Below, in pieces: positions 7,193 to 15,645 of a stretch of DNA of 32,127 bases. Position 1 is the stretch's first letter. Each line of letters opens with the position of its first letter. Source of the stretch: an uncultured Prevotellaceae bacterium (GTDB lineage Bacteria; Bacteroidota; Bacteroidia; Bacteroidales; Bacteroidaceae); contig CADAOD010000040.1 in NCBI GenBank assembly GCA_902789415.1, positions 1-32,127 on the forward strand, written 5' to 3'. Below the pieces are notes generated by a model that saw nothing but the letters and a program-made list of their open reading frames with translations, searched no databases and was not told the DNA's origin. The translations under genes were made by a program, and so were the position numbers.

Positions 7193-9203
7193 ATGCAAAA
7201 AGGTAACATCGGGGTTACAACCGAGAACATTTTCCCCGTCATCAAAAAGTTTCTCTATTCTGATCACGAGATATTCCTCCGCGAAATGGTTTCGAACGCC
7301 GTTGACGCTACACAGAAGTTGAAGACACTCGCCGCTCAGGGCGAATACAAGCAGGAGCTTGGCGACCTGACCGTACGTGTAAAACTGGATACCGACAAAG
7401 GTACCATCACCATCAGCGACCACGGTATCGGCATGACCGAGGAGGAAATCGACAAGTATATCAACCAGATTGCTTTCTCGGGCGTTACCGACTTCCTTGA
7501 GAAGTATAAGGACAATGCCAACAACATCATCGGTCACTTCGGACTTGGTTTCTACTCAAGCTTCATGGTTGCCAAGAAGGTTGAGATTATCACCAAGAGC
7601 TGGAAGGAAGGTTCGTGACGATGCAGAGCGCGAGCAGCACGGATCGGACATCATCCTGTACGTAGATGATGACTGCAAGGAGTTCCTCGATAAGTTCAAG
7701 CTCGAGGGATTGCTCAACAAGTACTGCAAGTTCATGGCTGTACCCGTGGCCTTTGGTAAGAAGACCGAGTGGAAGGACGGCAAGCAGGTTGATACCGATG
7801 AGGACAACATCATCAACAGCGTAGAGCCCCTGTGGACCAAGACTCCAAGCACCTTGAAGGACGAGGACTACAAGAGCTTCTATCGCACACTCTACCCCAT
7901 GAGCGACGAGCCTCTGTTCTGGATTCACCTGAACGTAGACTACCCATTCAATCTCACAGGTATCCTCTACTTCCCCAAAATCAAAAATAACATCGAGCTG
8001 CAGAAGAACAAGATTCAGTTGTATTGCAACCAGGTATTCGTGACCGACCAGGTAGAGGGTATCGTACCAGAATTCCTCACCCTGCTTCATGGTGTGATCG
8101 ACTCACCTGATATTCCTCTGAACGTATCACGTTCGTACCTGCAGAGCGACCGCGAGGTAAAGAAGATCTCTACCTATATCACTAAGAAGGTTGCCGACCG
8201 CCTGAAGGCCATCTTTAACGAGAACCGCAAGGAGTACGAGGAGAAGTGGGACGACCTGAAGCTCTTTATCAACTACGGTATCCTGAGCGAGGACGGTTTC
8301 TACGATCGCGCCAAGGAGTTTGCACTCTTCAAGGATACTGAGGGTAAGTACTTTACCTTCGACGAGTATAAGACGCTGATTGAGGCCAACCAGAAGGATA
8401 AGGACGACCAGCTGGTATATCTGTACGCTACCGACAAGGAGGAGCAGTACAGCTACATCAAGGGCGCCCAGGACAAGGGTTACAGCGTGCTGCTGCTCGA
8501 CGGACAGCTTGATGTTCCAACCATCCAGACGCTGGAGCAGAAGTTTGAGAAGAGTCGCTTCACACGCGTCGACAGCGATATCATCGACCGCCTGATTGTA
8601 AAGAGCGATGCACCTAAGAACAACCTGAGCGAGGATCAGAGTGACAATTTGTCAGCCGTATTCCGCACTCAGCTGCCAAAGATTGAGCATACCGAGTTTA
8701 TGGTTCAGGTAGATGCACTTGGTGCCGAGGCCCGTCCTGTAGTTATTACTCAGAACGAGTACATGCGCCGTATGAAGGAGATGAGCCGATTCCAGCCTGG
8801 CATGAGCTTCTATGGTCAGATGCCCGACTCGTTCAATCTGGTTCTGAACTCAGATCACCCATTGGTAAAGAAGGTGCTTGATGAGAGCAGCGCTGCTACC
8901 GAAGAGGCTCTGAAGCCTATCGTAGCCGAGCTGAAGGGTCAGGAGGCACGTTTGGCTGCCATCCGCGCTCAGCAGGATAAGAAGAAGTACGACGAGCTGA
9001 CACAGGAGGATAAGGACCAGAAAGCCGAGGCTGAGAAGGCCGTACAGGAGCAGAAAGACAAGAAGCAAGCTGTAATTGCCGAATATGCCAAGGGCAACTC
9101 GGTAGTTCATCAGCTGATTGACCTGGCTCTGCTGCAGAACGGCATGCTTAAAGGTGAGGCACTCGATGCATTCCTGAAGCGTTCAGTTGATCTGATTAAA
9201 TAA
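7193..9203 (+). pseudogene. htpG: Molecular chaperone HtpG (Hsp90), interrupted by a frameshifting internal deletion
   Basis: Two pieces together make a Bacteroidales HtpG. The first (7193 to about 7612; local stop TGA at 7616-7618) holds the GHKL ATPase N-domain: FLREMVSNAVDA (Glu31, Asn35), ISDHGIGM (Asp76) and the lid GHFGLGF (114-120). The second, in the +1 frame from about 7605 to 9203, runs from RDDAEREQHGSDIILYVDDD through the middle domain (YPMSDEPLFWIHLNVDYPF, LNVSRSYLQSD) to the C-terminal dimerisation domain. Compared with family members remembered from Bacteroides, about 16-17 residues (the WTCDGSPEFT region, about 50 nt) are missing at the join. As written, the gene yields a 141-aa stub. 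A terminator follows. Real mutation or assembly error cannot be told apart here. Confidence 0.88.
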
Positions 9204-9220
9204 ATGAAACAAGCATAAAG

Positions 9221-9247
9221 AAGGCTCCCAATCGGGAGCCTTTTTTT
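9221..9247. terminator. Bidirectional terminator between htpG and the sensor kinase gene
   Basis: AAGGCTCCC (9221-9229) pairs perfectly with GGGAGCCTT (9234-9242) around a 4-nt loop. There is a T7 run on the plus strand and a T-rich tail on the minus strand. The genes converge, and the plus-strand T-run overlaps the kinase stop codon at 9246-9248. Confidence 0.92.
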
Positions 9248-11153
9248 ATTTAGGTAATTCGAGCGTTACACGACAACCTTGATGATAATCGGCATCGAAA
9301 ACCAGATCGCCACCCAAGCTCTTTGCATGGCGTTTGGCCAATGGGAGACCTAGGCCGAGACCTTCGGACAGATCGCCCTCGCGGGTAAATGGCTCGAACA
9401 GAAGCTCTTTCTTGTCGTCGGGCAATCCTGGACCTACATCCTCTACCGTATAGCTAACGGTATTATCGGTATCGGTAATACTCAACTTGATATGCTGACC
9501 ATCTGAATATTTCGCAGCATTATAAAGCAACTCACGCAGCGTACGCATCAGGTAAATATGATTAGTAACGATGCAAAGCGTATCGGATACGGCTGAAGAG
9601 AGCTCGATATTGGCATCGGGGAAGTGGGCGTGCGTATAAAGGATACACTCGTGGGCCAACGCATTAACCGACTCCTCGTCCTGTTTCTTACACTTCAAGG
9701 CCTCGTTGGCATCGCTCTCCGAAGCATCGAACAGCATCAGCACCATACTGTTAAGATTGATGGCGTTGCTCTTCATCATACTTGAGATATTGGCCAGTTC
9801 CTCCTCGCCTATCATATCCTTATTGTTGCTGCTCTCGCGTAGCATGCTGGCAAAACCGGTAATCACATTTAATGGCGAACGCATGTGTTGGGCCACCTGC
9901 TGCATGAACTGGTTCTTTTTCTTCACGTTCTCCTGAGCCTGCAGGACATCCTGCTGCAGCGCTTCGTTACGCAGTCGCGCCTCGTCGACACGCTGACGCA
10001 AACGGCCCATCTTGTCGTTCAAAGCCATCTGCATCTGAGCAAAACTATTCTGTAGTCGCGCTATCACACCTTTACCCAAGTTGACAGGAATCTGCTCGTC
10101 ATATCGCCCATCAGAGATATCCTTCGTCATATCAAGCAAATCGTTCAATGGACTGACGGTTTGTTTTACGATACGATTACTTAACCACATAATGGCCAGC
10201 AATCCTATCACAATCAAGGCTATGATAACGTATCCCATTCTGTGGTAACTACGCATCAGCTGGTTATCGGGACAAACCCAAGCCAGACTCCAGTTGGTAC
10301 CTTCGACAGGCTCGTAACATACATGATAGAGCTGGTTACCTATATGCACATGCATAGAGCCGCGCTTTCCAGCCGTCATCTCATAACTTAATGATATCAA
10401 ATCCTGATTCGCATTGGGGTCGACATCCGTATAAAGCGTTTTACGGAACAAACGGGTGGTGTCGGGATGAATCAGATAACGTCCATCACCACCTATCAGC
10501 ACATAATACGAATGATCGTAAGTATTCTCATCTTCGTTAATGAGCTTAGCCAATCTGCTGAATGAGAAGTCGACGGTAACAACACCTATCATACGACCAT
10601 TATTCTGGCGCAGGGGTTTGCAATAGGTAGCGATTGCCTGGCGATAGTCGATCGTACTTTCGGTATGTTCAATAAACGGATCAACCCAGCATGATTTACC
10701 TGTTTCTACCGGTTTGGTATAGCTAAGTTTTTCCAGATAGTCGTATTCCGGTTCGCAGTAAGTAGCCAAAGTGTCACCCGTTCTTTTGGTGTAAACCGAG
10801 AATTTCTCGCCATACTGCGGAAACATGTTCGGCAAAGCATATACGGAACAACTCATCACATTGCCATTCAGGCGCACAATACGGTTAGACACAGCCTGAA
10901 TAGCTTGAGGCTCAAAGTTTTCCTCGAGCATCCATACATTAGCATCAGCTGCCGTTTCAATGGTTTGCATATAGTTCTGAACGCGCTGCAAGGTGGTGTT
11001 CAGTAAACTCTGCGAACTCTCCATAGCCTCATGATGTATGAGATAACGCGACTGCAGAAAAAAGATGCCTAACGCCACTACAAAGATTGGGATAGCCAGC
11101 AGCATGATGCCCAAGCTAAGCTCTCTCGACAAACTACGACGTACCTTAATCAT
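9246..11153 (-). CDS. Double-Cache sensor histidine kinase
   Basis: 635 aa. TM1 lies at about residues 13-33, a periplasmic double-Cache domain at about 40-300 (GDGRYLIHPD motif at 222-231), TM2 at about 307-326, HAMP at about 327-380 and a coiled coil at about 380-415. The DHp domain has H-box QHMRSPLNV (His423). The ATPase domain has N-box ELLYNAAKYSDG (Asn545), EDVGPGLP (Asp572), FEPF and GLGLGLPLA (598-606). All catalytic motifs are present, so it should autophosphorylate. Start: ATG at 11153 has AAGGAGG six nt upstream and overlaps the previous gene's stop (ATGATTAA), giving translational coupling; a further in-frame ATG lies at 11180. It is the last gene of a three-sensor operon with no response regulator next to it. 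Confidence 0.9.
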   Translation of the reverse strand: MIKVRRSLSRELSLGIMLLAIPIFVVALGIFFLQSRYLIHHEAMESSQSLLNTTLQRVQNYMQTIETAADANVWMLEENFEPQAIQAVSNRIVRLNGNVMSCSVYALPNMFPQYGEKFSVYTKRTGDTLATYCEPEYDYLEKLSYTKPVETGKSCWVDPFIEHTESTIDYRQAIATYCKPLRQNNGRMIGVVTVDFSFSRLAKLINEDENTYDHSYYVLIGGDGRYLIHPDTTRLFRKTLYTDVDPNANQDLISLSYEMTAGKRGSMHVHIGNQLYHVCYEPVEGTNWSLAWVCPDNQLMRSYHRMGYVIIALIVIGLLAIMWLSNRIVKQTVSPLNDLLDMTKDISDGRYDEQIPVNLGKGVIARLQNSFAQMQMALNDKMGRLRQRVDEARLRNEALQQDVLQAQENVKKKNQFMQQVAQHMRSPLNVITGFASMLRESSNNKDMIGEEELANISSMMKSNAINLNSMVLMLFDASESDANEALKCKKQDEESVNALAHECILYTHAHFPDANIELSSAVSDTLCIVTNHIYLMRTLRELLYNAAKYSDGQHIKLSITDTDNTVSYTVEDVGPGLPDDKKELLFEPFTREGDLSEGLGLGLPLAKRHAKSLGGDLVFDADYHQGCRVTLELPK

Positions 11154-12627
11154 GGTTGGCCTCCTTTCCTGTTTCGGCATCAGTAAAATGAGCCATATGA
11201 TTCAACAGTTCAACCAGCATATCGCTTTTACGCTCGATATTATCTACCTGCTTATCTATTTCGTCTTTACTAATATCATGATAGTTGTTACACAACGTTG
11301 TGACGCTACGGTCGATACTCTCGGCTGGTACAGCCATCTGGTTTGTGATATAGTGCAGGAACGAAGTTTTCATCCTATCGTTCTCTTCTATCCTACCATA
11401 AGCAGCACGTAACTCATCGCTATGTTCATGCAACTGCATCGTTTCGTTCTCCAAATCAGCTGTCTGCTCCTTCAATCTGTCCTGCATCTTACGTAAACGG
11501 TTCTGCAAATGTCCTACCTCATCTTCGCGATTGGTGGCAGGTACCGATTCATCGTAGTTTCCAGCGGCTATACGCTGGGTTAATTGAGTAAGCAGACTGA
11601 GAGGCTTGAGTTCGTGACGAACAAGCCAGCCACAAAGCAGGAAGAATAACAACAAGCCTACAATGGTGATAGCAACCACCAGATAAAGCAGTTTGTTGTG
11701 CACACTATGTATATCGGCATCAGGATAAACCACACCTACACTCCAGTCTAACTGCCAATCAGAGCGCCCCTCCCACTCTACACGTTTAAATGGCTTATAG
11801 AACACGCTCCACGATTCGCCATTCATATAGAATTTCTTCATACCGCTCTGTCCCGACAGCATGGCTTCGATGGCATCATGATAAGTATGGTCGGCACCTT
11901 CCACCATTTTGGTCAATATACTTTCGGATTTCAGCATATCCATATCAGGATGCACTATCAGCGATCCGCTCTTGGCCAACAGCAAACTATAGCCTCGCTC
12001 TGAGGGTTTTGCTGCCAATACAATCTTAGACAACTGACTGATGGAAACATCGACAGCAATCACACCCACACGCTGGCCACTCTTATCGCTGAATGGCAGA
12101 CAGAAATTTACCAGCGGCTCATTCTCGGTATCCTCACCTTTCAATGGGTCGGTCCAGCCTATCCATCCATTGTTCATAGGATCTTTATACCAAGTCTGCT
12201 CGGTATAAGGACGATCGGTAAAAGTATCGGTAGTTACCAAATCGCTCTTGATATCGGTAGTAAAGGCACGGCGATGCACATAGGCCATAAACAGATCCTT
12301 ACCCGGGAAATAGCCAGGCTTAAACGCAATGGCACATCCCACAATATTTGGATTGCTTTCAACAAGCTCCCGGCAATACACATACATGCGGTCGGGCTCA
12401 TCAAGATGCTCCATCAGATCGCAATACATATTACCTGTACTCTGCTCTACGCTCAACAGGATATTGTCGATTGTTTGCGCAGTACCCTCAAGCGTTAGTT
12501 CAGCATTGCGCATAGCCTCGTTCTTCAGCGCCTTGTGCGAGAAGTAGAACAGGATGCCCAGCGATACCGCTAACAACAGCAACGTTTGGCCTGCTATCAG
12601 TATATTAAGCTTATACTTTTTCTGCAT
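11146..12627 (-). CDS. Double-Cache/HAMP membrane sensor with degenerate phosphoacceptor domain and no ATPase domain
   Basis: 493 aa. TM1 is at about residues 9-30, the periplasmic double-Cache domain at about 40-305 (WYKDP at 146-150, GSLIVHPD at 221-228), TM2 at about 313-334, HAMP at about 335-388, a coiled coil at about 380-420 and a DHp-like helix pair at about 420-485. The expected H-box FxxxxSHELRTPL reads FLHYITNQMAVPAESI: the phosphoacceptor His is Asn429 and the next Glu is Gln430. No N, G1 or G2 box follows; the protein ends at HFTDAETGKEANHD. It cannot be a normal kinase. It could dimerise with, titrate or allosterically tune the downstream kinase (inference). It starts 2 nt after the upstream gene's stop and overlaps the downstream kinase start by 8 nt. 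Confidence 0.88.
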   Translation of the reverse strand: MQKKYKLNILIAGQTLLLLAVSLGILFYFSHKALKNEAMRNAELTLEGTAQTIDNILLSVEQSTGNMYCDLMEHLDEPDRMYVYCRELVESNPNIVGCAIAFKPGYFPGKDLFMAYVHRRAFTTDIKSDLVTTDTFTDRPYTEQTWYKDPMNNGWIGWTDPLKGEDTENEPLVNFCLPFSDKSGQRVGVIAVDVSISQLSKIVLAAKPSERGYSLLLAKSGSLIVHPDMDMLKSESILTKMVEGADHTYHDAIEAMLSGQSGMKKFYMNGESWSVFYKPFKRVEWEGRSDWQLDWSVGVVYPDADIHSVHNKLLYLVVAITIVGLLLFFLLCGWLVRHELKPLSLLTQLTQRIAAGNYDESVPATNREDEVGHLQNRLRKMQDRLKEQTADLENETMQLHEHSDELRAAYGRIEENDRMKTSFLHYITNQMAVPAESIDRSVTTLCNNYHDISKDEIDKQVDNIERKSDMLVELLNHMAHFTDAETGKEANHD

Positions 12628-12629
12628 AA

Positions 12630-13598
12630 CTACATACGCTTACAAATAAAACCTACAGCCACAATGCCTATAATGCACAAAAATAAGAGTGTCCATCGCA
12701 TACATCTGAAGGGTTTCGATACATCAGATATAGGAGCTACAACAGCCACCGACCAGTCAATACCATCAATCGGGCCGTAGTAAACCAACGAAGGCTCACC
12801 ATCCACTTCCATCTCAATCATACCAGATTGCTGCTGCTCAAGATTCTTCAACATCTCAGGATCTTTAAACACCGTTTTCTTACCCTCGGGATGCACAATG
12901 CAAGAGCCATCATGATCAACAACCATCGAGAAGAAAGTGAAATCGCGCATCAAATGGTATTTGTTTACCTGCTGGTCGTTACGACAAGCATCGTCGATAC
13001 GCTGCAAGGCCTTAGTAAGCCACTCGAAAGTGATATCAGCACCACACACGCAGGCCAGTTTACCATCGGCTGTATAAACGGGCTTTACGAAAGTACAATA
13101 ATGACCACTAATATAGGTTCCATCATAGTAATAATAAGGCTCCGACCAGAAACTGGTCTTGATATCCTTGGCATGCTTGTACCAGTCCGACTGGGTGTAG
13201 TCATGACGGGCCGAACCTACCATACTAATTTCGAAATCCGAGCTATCAGAATGGTGTATATAGGGCTCGAACCATTGTCCCTTGCTGGGAAAGAAATTAG
13301 GTTCGAATGCAGCAAAATAACCACGCACATCGGGATTCAGGTTCGACTCCTCTTCGAGGGCTTGTACTACCGACTCGGGGCTATCCATGTGTTTCTCAAC
13401 CTCATTAAACACATTGATTGCACTCATCTCCATACCCCTGATGGTTTTATTAAGCTGTGCAGCTATTACACTTTGCAAGCCTGCATAACGTACATTAGTT
13501 TCGGCACGCATTGCCTCACGAAATGCCCAATACGATACACCTGTAACTAACAGTATAACTATTGATGCTGCCAGCAATACATACCATTTCTTTTTCAT
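12630..13598 (-). CDS. Double-Cache membrane sensor without a cytoplasmic output domain
   Basis: 322 aa. TM1 is at about residues 6-26, a periplasmic double-Cache-like domain at about 30-295, and TM2 at about 298-317, after which the protein ends within a few residues (CKRM). Landmarks shared with the two downstream sensors: FEPNFFPSKG (compare FKPGYFPGK), SDWYKHA (compare TWYKDP), ADGKLACVCGADI and SCIVHPEGK. It therefore looks like a paralogue that kept only the sensing half. It is the first gene of the operon, with a good promoter 30 nt upstream; only 2 nt separate its TAG from the next ATG. Possible roles are a hetero-oligomer partner or ligand buffer for the kinase (inference). Confidence 0.85.
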   Translation of the reverse strand: MKKKWYVLLAASIVILLVTGVSYWAFREAMRAETNVRYAGLQSVIAAQLNKTIRGMEMSAINVFNEVEKHMDSPESVVQALEEESNLNPDVRGYFAAFEPNFFPSKGQWFEPYIHHSDSSDFEISMVGSARHDYTQSDWYKHAKDIKTSFWSEPYYYYDGTYISGHYCTFVKPVYTADGKLACVCGADITFEWLTKALQRIDDACRNDQQVNKYHLMRDFTFFSMVVDHDGSCIVHPEGKKTVFKDPEMLKNLEQQQSGMIEMEVDGEPSLVYYGPIDGIDWSVAVVAPISDVSKPFRCMRWTLLFLCIIGIVAVGFICKRM

Positions 13599-13627
13599 AT
13601 CTATCTTCTTTAGGTTCTTTTATTCTG

Positions 13628-13658
13628 CAAATATAGATATTTTTTCTATGTATTCAAA
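13628..13658 (-). promoter_or_regulatory. Promoter of the three-sensor operon
   Basis: On the minus strand, TTTG (13658-13655), exactly 19 nt, TATATTTG (13635-13628). The leader to the ATG at 13598 is about 22 nt. Confidence 0.8.
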
Positions 13659-13699
13659 GCAACATAGCGCAAATTAACATAATTTTAATTAATATAATA

Positions 13700-14404
13700 C
13701 TATAGCGCTTTCAATTTGTTGCGGTAAGCCTTGCGCAACTTACGTACAGCCTTATCGCGTATCTGGCGCACACGCTCGCGCTTGATATCCATATCCTCGG
13801 CTATCTCGGCCATTGTTTCGTGCTCCTGATTAATACCAAAGAAAGCGTTGATAATACGGCGTTCGCGTGCATCGAGTGTACCCAAGGCAAACTCGATGGC
13901 ATCCTCGATAGCTTCGGAGTGTACACGCTCATCGGCCAATGGTGCATCTTTATTTACCAAAACCGACAGCAGACTCATATTGGTACGATGACCCAAAGGT
14001 GCATCAACCGATACAGCCTGCGATTGCTGGCGAGCCACCTCCTGCTTAACGTCCTTGGGCACCTGATACAGTCCACCCTGCTGGTCGATAGCCTTCTCGA
14101 TAGCCTGGCGGATATATACCACAGCAAAGTTAACAAAGCGCACGCCTTTGCTGGCATCGAACTTGGCAGCAGCCTTCATCAGGCCGATATTACCCTCGCT
14201 CACCAGGTCTTCCATATCCACGCCCTTACCTTTGTACTGGCGAGCGATGGTTACCACAAACTTCAGGTTAGCCTCGATCAACTTCGACAGGGCACGTTCG
14301 TCGCCCTTAGCTATACGTTCGGCCAGTTGGCGTTCTTCATCGTTGGTTAGCAACTGCTCACGTCCTATCTCATCTAAATATCTGTTTAATGCTGAATCTT
14401 CCAT
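13700..14404 (-). CDS. RpoD-like sigma-70 factor lacking region 3 (234 aa)
   Basis: Region 1.2 is SALNRYLDEIGREQLL (residues 4-19). Region 2 spans about 44-108 (NLKFVVTIARQY, DLVSEGNIGLMKAAAKFD, FAVVYIRQAI). A linker follows with the region-3.2-like SVDAPLG and SLLSVLVNKDAP (132-155). Region 4 spans about 174-229 (TLDARERRIINAFFGI, then the HTH around MAEIAEDMDIKRERVRQI). The major RpoD of this phylum is about 286 aa with a full helical region 3; here region 2 passes almost directly to the 3.2 linker. The aromatic pair usual before IRQ in region 2.4 (WW) is VY. I read it as an alternative, group-2-like sigma factor rather than the housekeeping one. The mRNA leader is about 12 nt. Confidence 0.85.
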   Translation of the reverse strand: MEDSALNRYLDEIGREQLLTNDEERQLAERIAKGDERALSKLIEANLKFVVTIARQYKGKGVDMEDLVSEGNIGLMKAAAKFDASKGVRFVNFAVVYIRQAIEKAIDQQGGLYQVPKDVKQEVARQQSQAVSVDAPLGHRTNMSLLSVLVNKDAPLADERVHSEAIEDAIEFALGTLDARERRIINAFFGINQEHETMAEIAEDMDIKRERVRQIRDKAVRKLRKAYRNKLKAL

Positions 14405-14423
14405 GTCAATCTCTTTTTGTTTG

Positions 14424-14455
14424 CAAAGATACGAAAGTATTTCGATATATACAAA
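14424..14455 (-). promoter_or_regulatory. Promoter of the sigma factor gene
   Basis: On the minus strand, TTTG (14455-14452), 20 nt, TATCTTTG (14431-14424). The -33 element lies in the U-tract of the upstream tRNA terminator. Confidence 0.75.
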
Positions 14456-14487
14456 AAAAGGAGAAAAAACCTTTCGATTTTCTCTCC
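14453..14487 (-). terminator. Terminator of the tRNA-Arg pair
   Basis: On the minus strand, GGAGAGAAAA (14487-14478) pairs with TTTTTTCTCC (14469-14460), with one G-T wobble. A T7 run follows (14459-14453). Confidence 0.75.
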
Positions 14488-14491
14488 CTCT

Positions 14492-14568
14492 TGGTGATTC
14501 CGGCGGGATTCAAACCCACAACCTTCTGATCCGTAGTCAGATGCTCTATTCAGTTGAGCTACGGAACC
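14492..14568 (-). tRNA. tRNA-Arg (anticodon ACG), second copy, CCA encoded
   Basis: On the minus strand, a complete cloverleaf runs from G1 at 14568 to the discriminator A at 14495, with CCA encoded at 14494-14492. The acceptor is GGTTCCG/CGGAATC (one G-U pair). The D-arm is GCTCAACTGAATAGAGC, the anticodon stem-loop TCTGA-CTACGGA-TCAGA with anticodon ACG, and the T-arm contains GGTTTGAATCC. A34 is normally edited to inosine by TadA, so the tRNA reads CGU/CGC/CGA. Its body is identical to the copy upstream. Confidence 0.95.
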
Positions 14569-14598
14569 ATTGTTCCTTTATTTTTGCAACCGTTTTTG

Positions 14599-14672
14599 TG
14601 ATTCCGGCGGGATTCAAACCCACAACCTTCTGATCCGTAGTCAGATGCTCTATTCAGTTGAGCTACGGAACC
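14599..14672 (-). tRNA. tRNA-Arg (anticodon ACG), first copy, CCA not encoded
   Basis: The same 74-nt cloverleaf runs from 14672 to 14599 on the minus strand. The three bases after the discriminator read CAA instead of CCA, so this copy needs CCA-adding enzyme. It is transcribed first from the promoter just upstream and is separated from the second copy by about 30 nt. Confidence 0.95.
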
Positions 14673-14684
14673 ATTTCCGATTTG

Positions 14685-14722
14685 CGGGTGCAAAGGTACT
14701 GACTTTTTTTGGAACCACCAAA
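14685..14722 (-). promoter_or_regulatory. Promoter of the tRNA-Arg pair
   Basis: On the minus strand, TTTG (14722-14719), 20 nt, TACCTTTG (14698-14691), then CACCCG. The 16 nt from 14700 to 14685 are identical to the rpsA promoter core at 5115-5130. Confidence 0.8.
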
Positions 14723-14757
14723 CTTTTGGCGGACTTTTTTCGAAAAAAGTGCATTTT

Positions 14758-15642
14758 CTACACGATAATACGTGTTTTGTGGTAGTTTTCGCGGAACTCA
14801 GAGGGGCTACAGCCCTTACGTTTCTTGAAAATTCGATTAAAGTTGCTGAGGTTATTGAACCCGCAAGCATAACTGATTTCGGATACCGAATTGGTGCTAT
14901 CTACCAACATGCGGCTGGCATACCCCAATCGCTGGTCGATAATATACTCGCTCAGATTACGGCCGGTATGCAACTTAAAGAACCTACTGAATGCCGAAGG
15001 ACTCATACCTGCCAGGTCGGCAAGTGTAGTCAATCGGATTTCCTTGGTATAGTTCTGCTCAATATAGTTCTTAACCTTTTGCACACGACGGCTATCGCTG
15101 GTAACCTCTACCTTTGCAAAGCTACTTGAGGCCAGCGTGTGGGCACCATCGCACTTCGACAGTTCGTACAGAATAGTAAGGAACTGCTGGAAAGCATAAA
15201 AACCATCCTTTACGCTACAAAGCGAGTTAAGTTGCTGATAAACTCGCATGATGGCATCCATCGGGAAGCTGAGCCCCTTGCGCGCCTCTTGCATCATTTG
15301 CTGGATAGATGCAAATGGGTTACGGGCAAAAATGCTATCCTCGGAAAAATCGAACTCGAAGTGAATGGTTACCTCGTGGATATCTTCGCTATTACAAGTT
15401 CCTTGCTCCCAAACATGCTCAAGGTCGGGACTGGTAATCAGCACCAGGTCGTAATCGCCAATCACCTCGTTAGAGTCGCCCACAATGCGACGAACGCCTG
15501 GGGCATGCTCTACGAAGTTAAGTTCGAAAACCTTATGGTTATGGATGGGATAGGTGAACTCTTTTTTATGTCGTTCGGCAATATAGAGCACATCCTTTCC
15601 CGTTAACTGGGTAATCTCATGAATAACCTTGCTCTCAATCAT
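14758..15642 (-). CDS. AraC family transcriptional regulator
   Basis: 294 aa. The N-terminal cupin-like sensing domain spans about residues 20-110 (HKKEFTYPIHNHKVFELNFVE; a His-rich cupin motif). A helical linker follows, then two C-terminal helix-turn-helices at about 190-290: IRLTTLADLAGMSPSAFSRFFK and VSEISYACGFNNLSNFNRIFKK, with the AraC signature ending GCSPSEFRE. It starts 3 nt after the dapA stop (TAA GAT ATG), so it is probably translated with dapA. There is no room for its own promoter between them. The ligand and target genes cannot be told; the operon position hints at cell-envelope or nutrient control but does not prove it. Confidence 0.9.
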   Translation of the reverse strand: MIESKVIHEITQLTGKDVLYIAERHKKEFTYPIHNHKVFELNFVEHAPGVRRIVGDSNEVIGDYDLVLITSPDLEHVWEQGTCNSEDIHEVTIHFEFDFSEDSIFARNPFASIQQMMQEARKGLSFPMDAIMRVYQQLNSLCSVKDGFYAFQQFLTILYELSKCDGAHTLASSSFAKVEVTSDSRRVQKVKNYIEQNYTKEIRLTTLADLAGMSPSAFSRFFKLHTGRNLSEYIIDQRLGYASRMLVDSTNSVSEISYACGFNNLSNFNRIFKKRKGCSPSEFRENYHKTRIIV

Positions 15643-15645
15643 ATC

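Noticed and set aside
7600-7630. Programmed frameshift or ribosome bypass in htpG
   Set aside because: Conserved residues are missing altogether, not just out of frame, and no slippery sequence or bypass hairpin is seen; deletion explains the data better.
13665-13710. Terminator hairpin after the sigma gene (AGCGC/GCGCT)
   Set aside because: Only a 5-bp stem with a loop of more than 30 nt and no T-run.
14148-14633. Plus-strand open frame across the tRNA and sigma region
   Set aside because: It runs antisense to the sigma gene and through a tRNA; repeated peptide segments come from the duplicated tRNA, not from a protein.
14492-14672. Direct repeat in the tRNA region as a possible attachment site or CRISPR unit
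   Set aside because: The repeated unit is exactly a tRNA-Arg cloverleaf; there is no integrase or further repeat nearby.
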